Made by a program: the position numbers and the translations under genes | Shown here: positions 1 to 18,351 of the stretch, piece after piece | How the letters are laid out: every line of letters starts with the position of its first letter | How positions within the stretch are numbered: position 1 is the first letter of the stretch | The notes under the pieces: model-generated | Told to the model about the DNA's origin: nothing | Database searches by the model: none | The model's input: only the letters and a program-made list of their open reading frames with translations | NCBI RefSeq assembly: GCF_037975245.1 | Contig: NC_092561.1 | Location: 8,182,001-8,246,000 of the forward strand | Length of the DNA: 64,000 nucleotides | Direction of reading: 5' to 3' | Origin: Apostichopus japonicus | Taxonomy: Eukaryota; Echinodermata; Holothuroidea; Aspidochirotida; Stichopodidae

Positions 1-1116
1 AAGGCCAGTTTGAATGTCAAAAAGTTGAAAGCAACTCTCTATATACATTTATAAATATTTTCTTAGATTTTCGAAGTAAGGCTTGATAATAAATAAAACA
101 AATATTTAAAGAATCATATCAATCATTTTTTTCCCTTCCAAATCAGTTTTTTATTTCCTTTCATGCAATGCGTGCAAATTAAACACAATTAAACAGTACA
201 AATTATAAATATGCCCTACTGCATCTATAAGGATTATAATTTTGTATCCATTTTTTTTTACAACCTTGATTCCGATTCACTTGTTCATGTTTTTGGTGAA
301 TTCAACATTTGGTATCATGTCATTAATAGTTTAAACGTTGTTTACAAGACGCATGCAAATTGTCAAACACCAACAGTTTCATTAAAAACAAACATAGCAC
401 TATTCTCATCTATGCACGTGCATGGCTTTTTCAAAACACTGCATCCCAGAACGTATAATCTTCACATCGGTTTCTTATACAGATAGCAGTTATGAAGCAA
501 GCTTAAAACCACAGGTGTGCTTTCTGGTGTTGACGAAGTATCAGCCAAAATAGACAACAACCTATCGGTTCAAGAAAAAAGACATTTCAGTAAGTCGTTG
601 GAAGTTAGAAATGATATCTACTTGTGTTACTTTGATTTCCAATCCATTTATTAAAACGTGTGTTGTATTAGTGGTTGAATTGATAGATGATGACATCTTT
701 CCGATGATCTACTTGCCTAACGAATTATCAGTATATAGTTCATTAGGCCTATCCACTTCCTAAATAATTTGTCCTGCACAAAAAGCCATATTGTATCTGA
801 ATTTATAAACAATACGAGTCGTTGGAAGTTAGCAAGGAAAAGTCTGATTGATGTCAATGTCAGTTATTCAAATCTGCTGTTTTCCTAGTCGATGACTTAA
901 TGAATAGATTACTGGCACCAGTCGATATCAACAAATTATCAGTATCTTATTTATAATGCCTCTCCACTTAATAATACACAATACTGTATCGTATCGGAAC
1001 TTTAAAAAATGGAAACTTGAAGAGAGTGTGGGACAACGTAATTGTTAGGTTAAAACAGAATAAATAAGTAGACAAATAGAAAAAGACTATTATAAAAGAT
1101 GTAAGAATATATTTGC

Positions 1117-1330
1117 CTTTTCTTCAATCTGTCAACCTGGTCTCCCTCCTCCGGGAATTGCTTGTTATACTCCTGCAATGTTTCCGAGGAGTTCAAGAAA
1201 CCAACAAATCCGTCAATATTGTCGTACTGCCGCTTAGAAGTCACCTGGAAGCTGTAGAAAGGGTCGGGATATGATAATATGTAAGCTACAAAATACTCAC
1301 TACTGAAATACTCCCGTCCATGCATGATAT
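1117..1330 (-). CDS. Methyltransferase copy A, exon 4 (C-terminal region)
   Basis: Acceptor TATATTGCAG. Reading frame DIMHGREYFSSEYFVAYILS onward, then SYPDPFYSF and FVGFLNSS, as in the family C-terminus. The lower boundary is uncertain: the only nearby donor is a non-canonical AAAAG|GCAAAT, otherwise the frame runs open to 1050. The acceptor lies inside the target-site duplication of a hAT MITE. Confidence 0.7.
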
Positions 1331-4300
1331 CTGCAATATACAGTGGCGTAGGAAGGTACTTCTGAGTGGGGAGGGGGCTGAAGACTGATGGCCGGCCTGG
1401 GGGAGGGGTCTAAGGGGGAGGGGTGTCTCCTCCCCTTTGGAATTTTTTTGCATTTCCAGGTGGCCTCAGATGCAATTTGGTGCAATATAGCACACTTCAC
1501 ACTTTATCATTTATTGAGAAATGAAAAAGGGGTTTTCTGACTTGCGAAGCGGGGGGAGGGGGGTCGGAATGATACTTCCGCCCCCCATATTTTTCACTGG
1601 GGGGCTGGAACCCCCTCCCAGCCCCCCGGTTCCTATGCCCTTGGCAATATATGAAAAGAGATATAAAAATAAAGGAAAGCAACTATGGTGAAACAAAAAT
1701 TATTGTGAAGTTATACATATCATGGATTTAGCTGTTCCGGTTGTGCCTGAATTTTTTGCCTTGTTTCAATTTGATAACGCAAAGGGTGATCAATACCTTG
1801 TTTTCCCTTTGGGATGTAATGAAGCTCACCTAATACGCGTCCACATAATAGAATGTGTGGGGAATCAATGTCGAGGGAAGCGAAACAGGTAACGTTGATT
1901 GTTTACAATCAATTAGTTAGTTATAGCTTTACTGTACGTCCGTCCTTACACTCACTGTGGTCTGTGTTTGTGTGGAAGAAGTGCAAGTCTGAATCATGGA
2001 TCCAGAGTCTCGAAATCCCACGAGCGTTCGCACAACAATCTTGATCACGGTGGTTCCATGATCCTCTCCCACCACCCTCACCGGAAAGGGAGATTACCGT
2101 TGCGGAGTTTGATCATTACCATACCTTTACCCTGACTTTTCTTGTTTGAAATACAGCGGTAAATAAGGATTACATCGGAAAGTTCGAATATTCCAAAAGA
2201 ACACAAACGACTTCTTGCTATCCACATACAAGAGTACATCCGTCTTCTAATAGAATACCCCATGACCAGCCGATTCGCACAGAGATTACAGGAACGACTG
2301 TAAATCCCAAGGATTTGTACCACAGTTAATGCTGGATTGTGCTGACAAATCTGATAATTCGGTTACTGAACTGATGTGTAATCCCAACAAATCCAAGCAA
2401 ATCCCAATAACTTGATTTGTTGGAATTACACATATCCTCAGTAATTGCTGTAATCATAATAGCACATGCTACTGACTTATAGCACGATCCAGTTTTCAAT
2501 TTGGTGCAAAACTTTAAGATTTACAGTCATTAACTGTGTTCGCTGTGTGTATCGGGTGCGATGACGGTAAAAGGCTGATAACAATATCCATCCTATACTC
2601 TCAGATGTGTAGCTTTTATGCTAGCCTATCGGTGTATAGGTATAGCATACTACCCGCAACTCTATGTGTTACTCACGAGTATCTATCGGGATAGTCTGGG
2701 GCTGTATACATCCCTGCGGATAATACCTTCTTGGTTTCGTCTCGCACAATACTCAAACTTACATCCACGAACTACGAAAAGGAGTATACAAATTAGGAAT
2801 CATATCACAAAGTGAGCTATAAATGATTTGCCCGCACTTTCCTTTTTACTAATATTGTGCACTCACTCACTCCATCTTCCCCCCTCCACCACCCCACCCT
2901 CCCGCATCCCTCTCCAAGAAAAAGAAAGCAATCATGCAAGTGCCTTTATTTGAATTCCAAGAAGCGATAATTCAGTTCTTAAACAGTTACAGTGAAAATG
3001 CCTCAGAATTTTGTGAGTTTCACTGACATTGGAAACATGAGCCTGCATTAACAAACTTATCTTCATAAATCGGTACTATACTTTCTACACACTTTCTTTC
3101 TTCTATACTTACTACACGAGGCTAAGAAAGTGTTCAGCGAATTATACAGAATTGTGTAATACTTGTAGCAAACGGCTGCCCCACCCAGCCTATATCTTTA
3201 TGATTGGGCGTCAATCATTAGGGGGGGGACACAAAATCAAAATCAAATCCCCCACCCACTCAGGTTTAGTGACTTCCTTGCGCTAGCCGTACCAGGCTCT
3301 TAGTGACTCGTGTATCTCATAAAATGACCACAAACATTGTGCTTTGAGATTAGTAGTTATTAATGTTTCATTGACATCTACTCAATCCCCTGATGAAAAA
3401 TAGTGCTTTTCAACTGTGTTCAAATAAGAATTACGGATTTCATTTCTACCATAAATTAAATGAGGAACCGCGCTCATATACCGCTGAGACAGTTCCAAAA
3501 ACTTCATAGTATGTTGCATTTCACGTACAAGTAATATAACAATATATGCGATATGTCAATTGTGTAGTGCATGCAGTTTTGATTAGCAATGCCACTCATG
3601 ATAGTTTTTGATATAATTACATATTTCATAGGAGTTTTGTGACAGATACATATATGGTGCTAAGCCCGGGTGCTAAGTTGCTAGTCATGTTGTTGTTATA
3701 ACCATGCTACGCAAGTTATACCTCAAGTACTATTTTTTCCCTTTTTATGGTTAAAGTTTATTTCGTAATACAAGTCTTGTCGGATGTGACTCGTGATGAA
3801 ATATATTTATAACTGACATAGCATTTCAGGGTCCAAACAAAAGCAAACTTGAAGATTTCTAGATGTTCTCCGCCCTGGACCCCCGCCGGGGCTTCAGACC
3901 TGGACCCAACCAGGGGCCCCTGGACCCCATCCAATAAAGGATTTGCGCCAAAGCGCTGCTGTGTGCGCTACGGGCACACGCCTTCAGTTTTATCCACGTT
4001 CAGTCATTTATGCCCCCCCCCTTACTTTTCAATTTGGCTTGACGCCCCTGTTTCAGAACCATCGTACCATGCAGTACTATCGATGACTCATCAGTAGCTT
4101 CTCATATAGACCAGTTGGCATTTATCACATTCTTATGCAGCCTATACGATGTTTGCATTTGTTTCTTGTCACATTCCCGAAACCGTTATGAAGTTATCAT
4201 GTGGAACGAGCTGGATGGTGGAAGTAATGGTAGAATGGATCAACGTTGAGCTTATAGTTTGTAGTATATGCTTATGTCTCTTTAATGCATGTATGGTAAG

Positions 4301-5510
4301 TACACTGTTGTGTGCATGTAGTGATCTATAGTATACATAATGGAGGATCAATGCTGAATCTACTCTATGATTTAGTTCAGGTAAAATGTACCAATAATAA
4401 GATCAGGAAAAGGACGAATGTCGGAGTGGGTCGTGAACGAGAAAAAGACAATTCAGTATATGTAGCTTGGTATACTCACTTCATTCATGAGATCTTGGCA
4501 CTTCTTGTTAACGCTGTCATTATTGGTTAGAGTCTTCAGATAAAAGCCATCCGCTCTCATCAACACAGTCAGAAGACAACCTCCTGGTTTTAAAACTCGA
4601 TCAACTTCAGCGAGGAATGGCTCGGGCTGAAAGTAATGGATTGCTGCAGCCGTCGAAACCAAGTCAACGGAGCCATCTTGAAGGAAAGATAAATCCTCAG
4701 CTAGGTTAACCCTAAAAAAGAAACAGTTATAGTAATATGTCATTGACTGAATAAGACATATGCTAACGATGATCACTTATGTTCGATTACTAAAGAAAGG
4801 AATCCTAACTAGTAGTTATTAGAACCTGTACAGCTCAATCTTAGAAAGGATGCATATGTATGACGAAGTTTAATGCTTAAATTTACCGACACTGCAGCAG
4901 AACCGACAAAAACGCAAGATTTTCAATTTGTCATTCATAACTTTTGTTCCATTTCAACCTTTAATTGGGTTAACCAACATGAGAGGCGGTTTGGACTATA
5001 CTCGGCTAACGGACTCCGAACGGGTGAAACGCTGGCTCCGAGGCGCCGCCACGTTGAAGATGCATGCCGAACGCGCCGAGTTTCCTCTTTAGTCACGACA
5101 GCAACTATTTTATTGCGAGGCTCCGCGTTTGTTTCAAGGCGGCCCATCGCTTGTTTCGATGCCACGCAGCGTCCAATCCATTTGTATCACTAAGGCAGTA
5201 TAGCAATTAATCCTCCAATCCATCGCTGCGCAAATTAAAACCTGACTACCGAATAACTTTCACTATCACCTTGACAACTTACCTGTATTCGATATTTTTC
5301 TCCGTGGTTACTTCATTTGCTACATCGATCTGTGATTTACTGCGATCAATTCCTATCATCTTTGTAAAAAGCGGTGCGAGAACTTTCGTTAGTTGACCAT
5401 TACCGCATCCAATGTCTAGCCCAACTGAATCAACATTCTAGCCAATAACGAAGGCAAAATATTAAGGGAAATGGTCAGTACGAAATCAAACAGAATATTA
5501 ATATCGTTAA

Positions 5511-5575
<65 letters not shown>

Positions 5576-6705
5576 TATATGTTCTGTTGGCTTTTGTTTG
5601 TGGTATTAATAATATTGTATTTATTCCACTAATTCATGCAACCACAAGCTAGGTAGTAGCGGAACATGGCTTTTTTCGAAGAGGGGATGGGAGGGGAGGG
5701 GGTGATGTTGCAACTATCGGTAGATACCGAAAATATTTCCAAAGTTAAATACATACCAAAAGTCATCGTTGAAACGTGAGACATGTCAACTAATAACTCT
5801 ATTATAAGATCAACATTATAGGTATGTTTTCAGTCAAAATAAAATCAGAAGGGGTACAGGGCTCTCTCTCCTACCCCCTACCCCAGATGTGCCCCTCTCT
5901 TGGAGCAATTGCTCTATAAGACACACTCACGGTTTTAATTTGATTGTATTGAATTATACCTATATTTAGATACAGGCCTAATTACGTCTTTAACTTCAGA
6001 CATAAGCTTTCATGAACAACGTGGTAAAAACCACATTAATAGAACGATAATTGGAATATTATCTCCATACTGAAATACTGCTGCCTTAATCTGTTAATGA
6101 AACATACTAATTAGTGTCAAAATGTATTACTTCATGTAAATTTCAGTCGTAAGGACTGCGTGCCTATACATCAGGGGTGGGCAACCTACGGCCCGCGGGC
6201 CACATGCGGCCCGCCAGTGATTTTTTTTTTTGCGGCCCGTGAGATGTCTCAAGAAAAAGAAAAAAATCAATCTATTTTACTTCATCACAAAAACGAGCTA
6301 GTTGCTTAGAAGTTTTCTGCACTAATGATGCTGTCAGGTAGGCCTATTATCCCTATTAATTATTAACTGTACTGTATTGACATTATGTTTTTGTGAATAC
6401 AGATTCAGTACACACACCTATTGCTTGAAAGTCCTCGGAATCAAATATTTGAAATCAACAGCAGGTCGTTGGTTAGGTGCGGCCCAGTCAATTTTTCCCT
6501 CCTTATATCTGGCCCATATATTCAAAAAGGTTGCCCAACCCTTCCTGTTATACATGCATGGTACATGTATGCTTACCTGTGAACGTTGATTTCTTAGTCC
6601 CATGAACGATGCCACCTCTTTTTCGAGTCCCAAACCGATATAGTTTGGACGGAAATCTTGATAACTTCTCGCCGTTTCAACATCTTCGAAAAGACGGTCA
6701 CCCAT
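1117..6705 (-). CDS. SAM-dependent methyltransferase gene, copy A (3' end not resolved)
   Basis: Class I SAM-dependent methyltransferase resembling the metazoan proteins annotated as putative methyltransferase DDB_G0268948-like (Methyltransf_11/25 type). Exons seen: 6577-6705, 5283-5437, 4480-4711 and 1117-1330. Exons 1-3 join in frame (phases 0 and 2) to 172 residues: the N-terminal helix region, motif I LDIGCGNG with a following acidic motif around IGIDRS, then GSVDLVSTAAAIHYF and VDRVLKPGG. Exon 4 encodes a C-terminal segment (SYPDPFYSF, DNIDGFVGFLNSS) that fits the family tail. Exon 3 ends in phase 0 but exon 4 needs one preceding base, so a small exon of length 1 mod 3 is probably missed. 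The terminal exon may lie left of the window. Substrate unknown. Copy B is a close paralog on the same strand. Confidence 0.8.
1341..1643. mobile_element. hAT-type MITE (CAGTGGCGTAG family), copy A
   Basis: Ends CAGTGGCGTAG and CTATGCCCTTG are inverted repeats. An exact 8-bp target-site duplication GCAATATA flanks it (1333-1340 and 1644-1651). The left duplication contains the last intron bases of the methyltransferase exon 4 acceptor. No coding capacity. The interior is G/C-tract rich. Confidence 0.9.
4480..4711 (-). CDS. Methyltransferase copy A, exon 3
   Basis: Acceptor TTTTTTAG, donor GAA|GTGAGT, 232 bp, joined in phase to exon 2. It encodes the motif II/III region: DGSVDLVSTAAAIHYF, then VDRVLKPGGCLLTV. 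These are standard for small-molecule methyltransferases of this group. Confidence 0.9.
5283..5437 (-). CDS. Methyltransferase copy A, exon 2 (SAM-binding motif I)
   Basis: Acceptor GGCTAG, donor ACAG|GTAAGT, 155 bp. It carries the glycine-rich SAM-binding loop LDIGCGNG and the acidic ribose-binding region near IGIDRSKSQ. By eye it is identical in nucleotide sequence to the copy B exon. Confidence 0.9.
5513..5580. repeat. TA dinucleotide microsatellite, copy A
   Basis: Nearly pure (TA)n in methyltransferase A intron 1; the equivalent repeat in copy B is more than twice as long. Confidence 0.95.
6172..6547. mobile_element. hAT-type MITE (CAGGGGTGGGCAAC family), in methyltransferase A intron 1
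   Basis: Begins CAGGGGTGGGCAACCTACGG and ends with a degraded inverted copy. Flanks CTATACAT (6164-6171) and TTATACAT (6548-6555) match at 7 of 8 bases. Copy B has the uninterrupted site at about 17370. Confidence 0.9.
6577..6705 (-). CDS. Methyltransferase copy A, exon 1
   Basis: Starts at an ATG (MGDRLFEDVETARSYQDFRP) and runs 43 codons to a CAG|GTAAGC donor, phase 0. Copy B has the same exon with two residue changes (F6Y, A32E). A hAT MITE ends 30 bp inside the following intron. Confidence 0.85.
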
Positions 6706-8712
6706 TTCTTAGTGAGATGATAACCCAAATGGGAATAACTTAGTTCGGGTGAAAGTCACACGGCTAAGGCACTCCTAAACTCATATAATTACACCGTATA
6801 TGTCTGTAAATTAGCAATCATATGGTCGGTCAGTTAGTTTACATCGCACTATATACCAATGGCACTAGCACGTCATATTGTACCCTTCTTAATGTTACGC
6901 CAAACGCTGCATTCTACAAGGCCTAAGTTTTTATATATAATTTTTTTTTTTGGTCATCTTTAATGAGGGTAGTCCTGCTTAGTGTAGAAGCATTGCTTTC
7001 AGAGGAGCGGCCCTCAATACAAAATACATATACAATAATATGAAGTAGAAAGACGATAAACATCCAAAAGCACAAAAAAGGACGGCAAAAAGATAGACAA
7101 ACAAATATCAGACGTCTAAACAAAATACATAAGTTTGTCATATTGCGTTTAAAAATATTAATATTTGGCAAGCATTTCAAATAACTGCTATGCGGGGTGT
7201 AAATACATTTTGACATAGTCACGGTGAAAACTCTTATTTCATATATCTTTGAAGAGGGCAGTGTTGAAGAGGGCAGTGGTGAGTTAACATAATAGGATGG
7301 ACAGGTCAGGTGTAGGTAAACAAGGATTGACCGGCGTTAGATGAACCGGAGTAATATCATGGTAATATTAATTCTTAACATTGTATGTAAAAGTATAAAG
7401 TACACACGGCCGCCTACAGTTTGTTTTTAACCACCAACGGTATTGTCACGTAATGTGAAAATGTTGCTTAAAGTCTGCTAAGATTTTCTTGGTTACCTCC
7501 AAAATTTGTGAAAAGAGATGGCAAGAACCAAGCGAGTTCGACAGAATTTCTTATAACTATTGGACCAAACGATGAATGTCTTTCATATTGAACTTGATTT
7601 AAAGTCATTTGTGTAATCCCAGTTTCTACCGCCGTATTTGCTGTTGGTTTAAATACACAGCACACAGTACACTTCTAAATTTTCACCAAACGCGCCATTG
7701 TGTGATTTAAATTCACTACAAACTTTGATTTATGTGGAAAACCCACCCGCATTTCATAAATATATTCCGAGGCAAGATGGAAATATCATCTGTCCAATCT
7801 ATACGGTTCGGTAAACATATTTTTCGTAAAAACGGTTGAAGGTTAAACAGGCTTTGAATGGTACGGTTCGTGAAAAACAGTATAGGTTAAGTTAATGGCA
7901 TAAAACTGAAACTGTTGTGTGTGAAATGCCAAGATCACGTGCAGTGGTCTTATGCGACAAAGATTGGTATCCTGTATTTTGTTAAATGAAGTGAACCAGA
8001 ACATGCGGGCATCTACAGTTCAACAGTCTAGTAGCGTATATCAGTAAAATAAAGTATACGAGTTAAGAATTTTGGTCGCTAGCTCGATAACTACTATTGT
8101 TTTTCTAGTGTCCTGTTTATACTATACCACTTTGTTCTATTGTTCTTATGTATAGACGAAATAAATGAAATGAAGAACAAGAAGTCACATGAACGTTGAA
8201 GCTTTATCTGCTTTAAGGGATATTCTGCTGGCATAACATGTAAACCTTACTTTAAAAAAGAATAAGAATATTTCATATTGTTGGTTGAAGCCCTTACTTG
8301 TCCCTAACTCGGGAGATGGTTGATGGAATTTAGCCTAACCTATATTGATTGATTAAACCCTCTCTTACTCTACAAGGTAGATCATACGAGGGAACTGTTT
8401 TTCTAAACCTTTAGTTCCTGATATGAACTTGTCGTTGCTTTTATTTTTCATGAAACTTACATTGTGGTATGTTTGTTCTTACTGTCAATGTTACCTGTGG
8501 TTGAAATTTCATCGAAATGGAATTCTTAGGAAGAAACACTATTTACGTCGGTGGATAAACCATTGAATATTGAACAGAAAACCCCCAAAATTTTCAGCTC
8601 AATGATTGCCCGGCTTATAACACTATTCAGATAAGTACTATTTGCCAGATGCAGTTATAAAACAACACTAACTTTAAAGAGTTCATTTCTTCGCGATAAG
8701 AAACGCTAAGAG

Positions 8713-9084
8713 TTGGGGTGGGCATCCTACGACCCGCAGGGCACATGCGGCCCGCCAGTGATTTTTTGGCGGCCCGTGAGATGTCTTAAGCAAAAGGAAA
8801 AAAAGCAATCTATCTACATCATCACAAAAAAACGAGCTAGCTGCTTAGAATTTATCGGCACTATAATGATGATGTTAGGTAGGCCTATTATCACCATTAA
8901 TAATCAACTGTACGGTATTGACATTATGTTTTTGTGAATACAGATTAAGTTCACAAAGCTATTGCTTGAAAGTCCTCGGAATCAAAGGTTTGAAATCAAC
9001 AGCAGGTCGTTGGTTAGGTGCGGCCCAGTCAATTTTTCACTCATTATATCTGGCCCATTCATTAAACAAGGTCAACCACCCCTG
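8713..9084. mobile_element. hAT-type MITE (CAGGGGTGGGCAAC family), in the A-B spacer
   Basis: Same interior as the 6172 copy (GGCCCGCCAGTGATTTTTT, GGCGGCCCGTGAGATGTCT). Flanks GCTAAGAG (8705-8712) and CCTAAGAG (9085-9092) form a 7/8 target-site duplication. Confidence 0.9.
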
Positions 9085-9730
9085 CCTAAGAGGGAAGCAG
9101 TTTTGACTTTTAGGTGCAGAAACGTAAGGTGGCGGCATTTTTTTCCGAATCAAAGTATAACTTCAACCACCCAACAACCAGAAGATCCTTTAATTTAAAA
9201 GTCTCGATAAGAGCAGGACCTTGCGTACTAAACATCCAACTTACTTATGTGATTATACCAAGAACCACAATGTGAGAAAGTACTGACGGCTTTAATGAGG
9301 AGTTTCATGTGAATTCCATTGATAAAAATGATACCAGTTAGCACTGAATTATACATTGATATCTTGTCAAAAAGACAAAATGGATTTATTAGTACGCACC
9401 ACCAGAATTCATCGACGCAGCTAGGGTTTCGAGGGACCCTGCTAAAGAGTGAGAGATGGGAGGGGGGCCTTCCACCGTTACTTCAGATTAATGCATAAAC
9501 AAACATTAATAAGCATAAGTTATATGAAACCATATATCGACTAAAAACCATGACGAAGAAAAAAGGGGTGAGTGTTTGTAATAATAGTTTTTGTTTCGCA
9601 GAGAGGGAAATCGACAAAATGGAAAATCAATGTACCAATTGTATTTTGTTAATTGAATATGCATTTATGACAAAGGTTCGTTTCAATTCAGACATTACTG
9701 ATTCAGTCTGCGAGATCATCGCTATATACG

Positions 9731-10187
9731 CCGATACTCAGTAACTACTGGTACAACCTGTAACACATGTTACCGTGTTACACACACAAAGCAGTAATTA
9801 CTGATGCACGGTTGTGGGACATGAACAGTAGTAACATGTGTTACACAGGTGGCACTAACAGTTACTGTACTATAGCTGTGTGTTTGAAGTAAAGTAGGTA
9901 CGGTACCGCCTGATTCCAGTTCACATCTCTCTTTAAATTACGCCAATTCGTCATACCGAGAATGAAGAAAGGCCATGTTCAGGTATATCCATAGGCCTAT
10001 ACTTATAGTATAAAACGACTAGATACGACTTCATTTTAGAATCGCGTATTTATGAACTCACACACAATGGTTGGTACAGCAACTACTGTTCATGTCCCAC
10101 AACCGTGCATCAGTAGTTACTACTTTGTATTCGTAACATGTGTTACAGGACATGAACAGAAATTACTGTACCAGCTATAAGTATCGG
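9731..10187. repeat. Foldback (long inverted repeat) element in the A-B spacer
   Basis: Left arm starts CCGATACT and right arm ends with its inverse. Long inverted matches include GGTTGTGGGACATGAACAGT (9809 onward) against its complement near 10090-10110, and GTAACACATGTTAC words in both arms. About 457 bp. Typical of a foldback-type non-autonomous element. No target-site duplication recognised. A poly-G run follows at 10190. Confidence 0.75.
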
Positions 10188-11916
10188 TGGGGGGGGGGGG
10201 GGGGCTCTATGCACGGTACAAGAATGAAAATATCTGGCATTGCGTCAAAGCAGTGCATGGTCAGTTAAATTATTTGTCAAAATAGTAGGGGAAAAACAGT
10301 TGTAAGTGAAATAAGGAGGCGTAGGCACGTTGGAACTCATTCATTTATTGAATGCAATAACACTACTGGCAGTTGATATCCAACGGATCACAAAGTCGGA
10401 ACTAACCCCTTAGCTGACCCCTGGACATTTGGGATATTTGCTCAATGACCCGTCAATTTCAAACTCTGATAAAATTGCAAAGTGTCCTCCACCGCGCTGT
10501 CTATATACTATCATATAATAATATATTTACTATTAAGTTTTTATATTACGCCGACAACGTATAATTACAACCCTGTGATTTACAATACGGAACACTGAGA
10601 TAATATAGAAATAGGTTGGTATGAGTCAGATATGACGACCTGATTTATAACACGTTTTAAAATTTCTTTAAAAGGAGTCAAACTGTGAATTAATCCTTCC
10701 TTTATTCCTGTTATTCGGGAATACCAGTTACAGACGGACCTCACAGCGAACCTGTTACGAAATTAACTCATATATGAGAAGATAAGGCCAGTTTATATGT
10801 CAACAAGTTTAAAGCAACTCTATATCTCTACAAATTTATGAATATTTTCTTCGACTTTCGAAGTAAGGCTTCATAATAAATAAAACAGAATTCCAAGAAT
10901 CATATCAATTCAAATTATGGTTTTGTTCCAAATTAATTTTTTATTTCCTTTCATGCAATGCGTGCAAATTAAACACAATGAACAGTAAAAAATGATAAAT
11001 ATGCCCTACTGCATCTATAAGGATTATCATTTTGTATCCATTTTTTTTTCAAACCTTGAATCCGATTCACTTTTTCATGCTTTTAGTGAATTCAACATTT
11101 GGTATGATGTCATTAATAGTTTAAACGTTGTTTACAAGACGCATGCAAATTGTCTAACACCAACAGTTTCATTAAAAACAAACGTATAGCACTATTCTCA
11201 TCTATGTACGTGCATGGCATTTTCAAAATCACTGCATTCCAGAACGTATAATCTTCACATCGGTTTCTTATACAGACAGCAGTTATGAAGCAAGCTTAAA
11301 ACCACAGGTGTGCTTTCTGGTGTTGACGAAGCATCAGCCAAAATAGACAACAACCTATCGGTTCAAGAAACAAAAACATTTCAGTAAGTCGTTGGAAGTT
11401 ATCAAGGATATCTACTTGTGCTGCTTTGATTTCCAATCCATTTATTAAAACGTGTGCTGTATTAGTGGTTGAATTGATAGATGATGACATCTTTCCGATG
11501 ATCTACTTGCCTAACGAATTATCAGTATATAGTTCATTAGGCCTATCCACTTCCTAAATAATTTTTCCTGCACAAAAAGCCATATTGTATCTGAATTTAT
11601 AAACAATACGAGTCGTTGGAAGTTAGCAAGGAAAAGTCCTTATGCTATGATTTCAATGTCAGTTATTCAAAGCTGCTGTTTTCCTAGTCGATGACTTAAT
11701 GAATAGATTACTGGCACCAGTCGATATCAACAAATTATCAGTATCTTATTTATAATGCCTCTCCACTTAATAACACACAAATACTGTATCGTATCGGAAC
11801 TTTAAAAAATGGAAACTTGAAGAGAGTGTGGGACAACGTAATTGTTAGGTTAAGCCAGAATAGATAAGTAGACAAATAGAAAAAGACTATTATAAAAGAT
11901 GTAAGAATATATTTGC

Positions 11917-17537
<5,621 letters not shown>

Positions 17538-17763
17538 TTCTTAGTAAGATGTTAACCCAAATGGGAATAACTGAGTTCGGGTGAAAGTCACACGGCTAAG
17601 GCACTCCTAAACTCATATAAGTACACCGTGTTGGTCTGTAAAATTAGCAATCTTCCATATGGCCGGTCAGTTAGTTTACAACGCACTATATACCAATGGC
17701 AGTAGCACGTCATATTGTACCCTTCTTAATCTTACGCCAAACGCTGCAATCTACAAGGCCTAA

Positions 17764-18107
17764 TTTTTGATATATAATTTTTTTATTTTATATTATTGTC
17801 ATCTTTAATGAGGGTAGTCCTGCTTAGTGTAGAAGCATTGCTTTCCAGAGGAGCGGCCCTCAATAAAAAATTCATATATAATTATAAGCAGTAGAAAAAA
17901 CGGCAAACATCCAAAAGCACAAAAAAAGGACGGCAATTTTTGATATATAATATTTTTTATATTATTGTCATCTTTAATGAGGGTAGTCCTGCTTAGTGTA
18001 GAAGCATTGCTTTCCAGCGGAGCGGCCCTCAATACAAAATTCCTATATAATTATATGCAGTAGAAAAAACGGCAAACATCCAAAAACACAAAAAAAAGGA
18101 CGGCAAA
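17764..18107. repeat. 173-bp local tandem duplication in copy B
   Basis: Units 17764-17936 and 17937-18107 each run from TTTTTGATATATAAT to AAAGGACGGCAA. Copy A has one unit (about 6927-7090). Confidence 0.9.
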
Positions 18108-18351
18108 AAGATAGACAAACAAATATCAGACGTCTAAACAAAATATATAAGTTTGTCATATTGCGTTTAAAAATGTTAACATTTGGCAAGCATTTCAAAT
18201 AACTGCTATTCGGAGGTGTATATACCTTTTGACATATTCACGGTAAAAACAAACTCCTCATTTCATATATCTTTGTTGAATTAACAGAATAGGATGGACA
18301 GGTCAAGTGTAAGTAACCAAGGATTGACCGGCGTTAGGTGAACCGGAGTAA

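Larger units (their letters stand above)
1..7354. repeat. Duplicated block, copy A
   Basis: Aligns colinearly with 10784-18351, introns and intergenic DNA included. Homology ends at 7354 after the shared word GAACCGGAGTAA. The left edge is cut by the window, so the duplicated unit may extend further left. Copy A uniquely carries the hAT MITE at 6172-6547. Confidence 0.93.
7355..10783. other. Spacer between duplicated blocks A and B
   Basis: No convincing gene. It holds the hAT MITE at 8713 and the foldback element at 9731. Part of it may belong to the duplicated unit if that unit extends left of the window; the copy B terminal exon could lie here. Confidence 0.5.

Noticed and set aside
7468..7665. 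65-codon minus-strand frame in the spacer
   Set aside because: No family recognised, no homologous partner in the window, and chance frames of this size are common here.
11296..11490. Minus-strand open frame (GLEIKAAQVDILDNFQRL) conserved in frame with 520-700 in copy A
   Set aside because: Copy A has a one-base difference that ends the frame early, there is no supported acceptor or start, and no family is recognised. Conservation here is explained by the recent block duplication.
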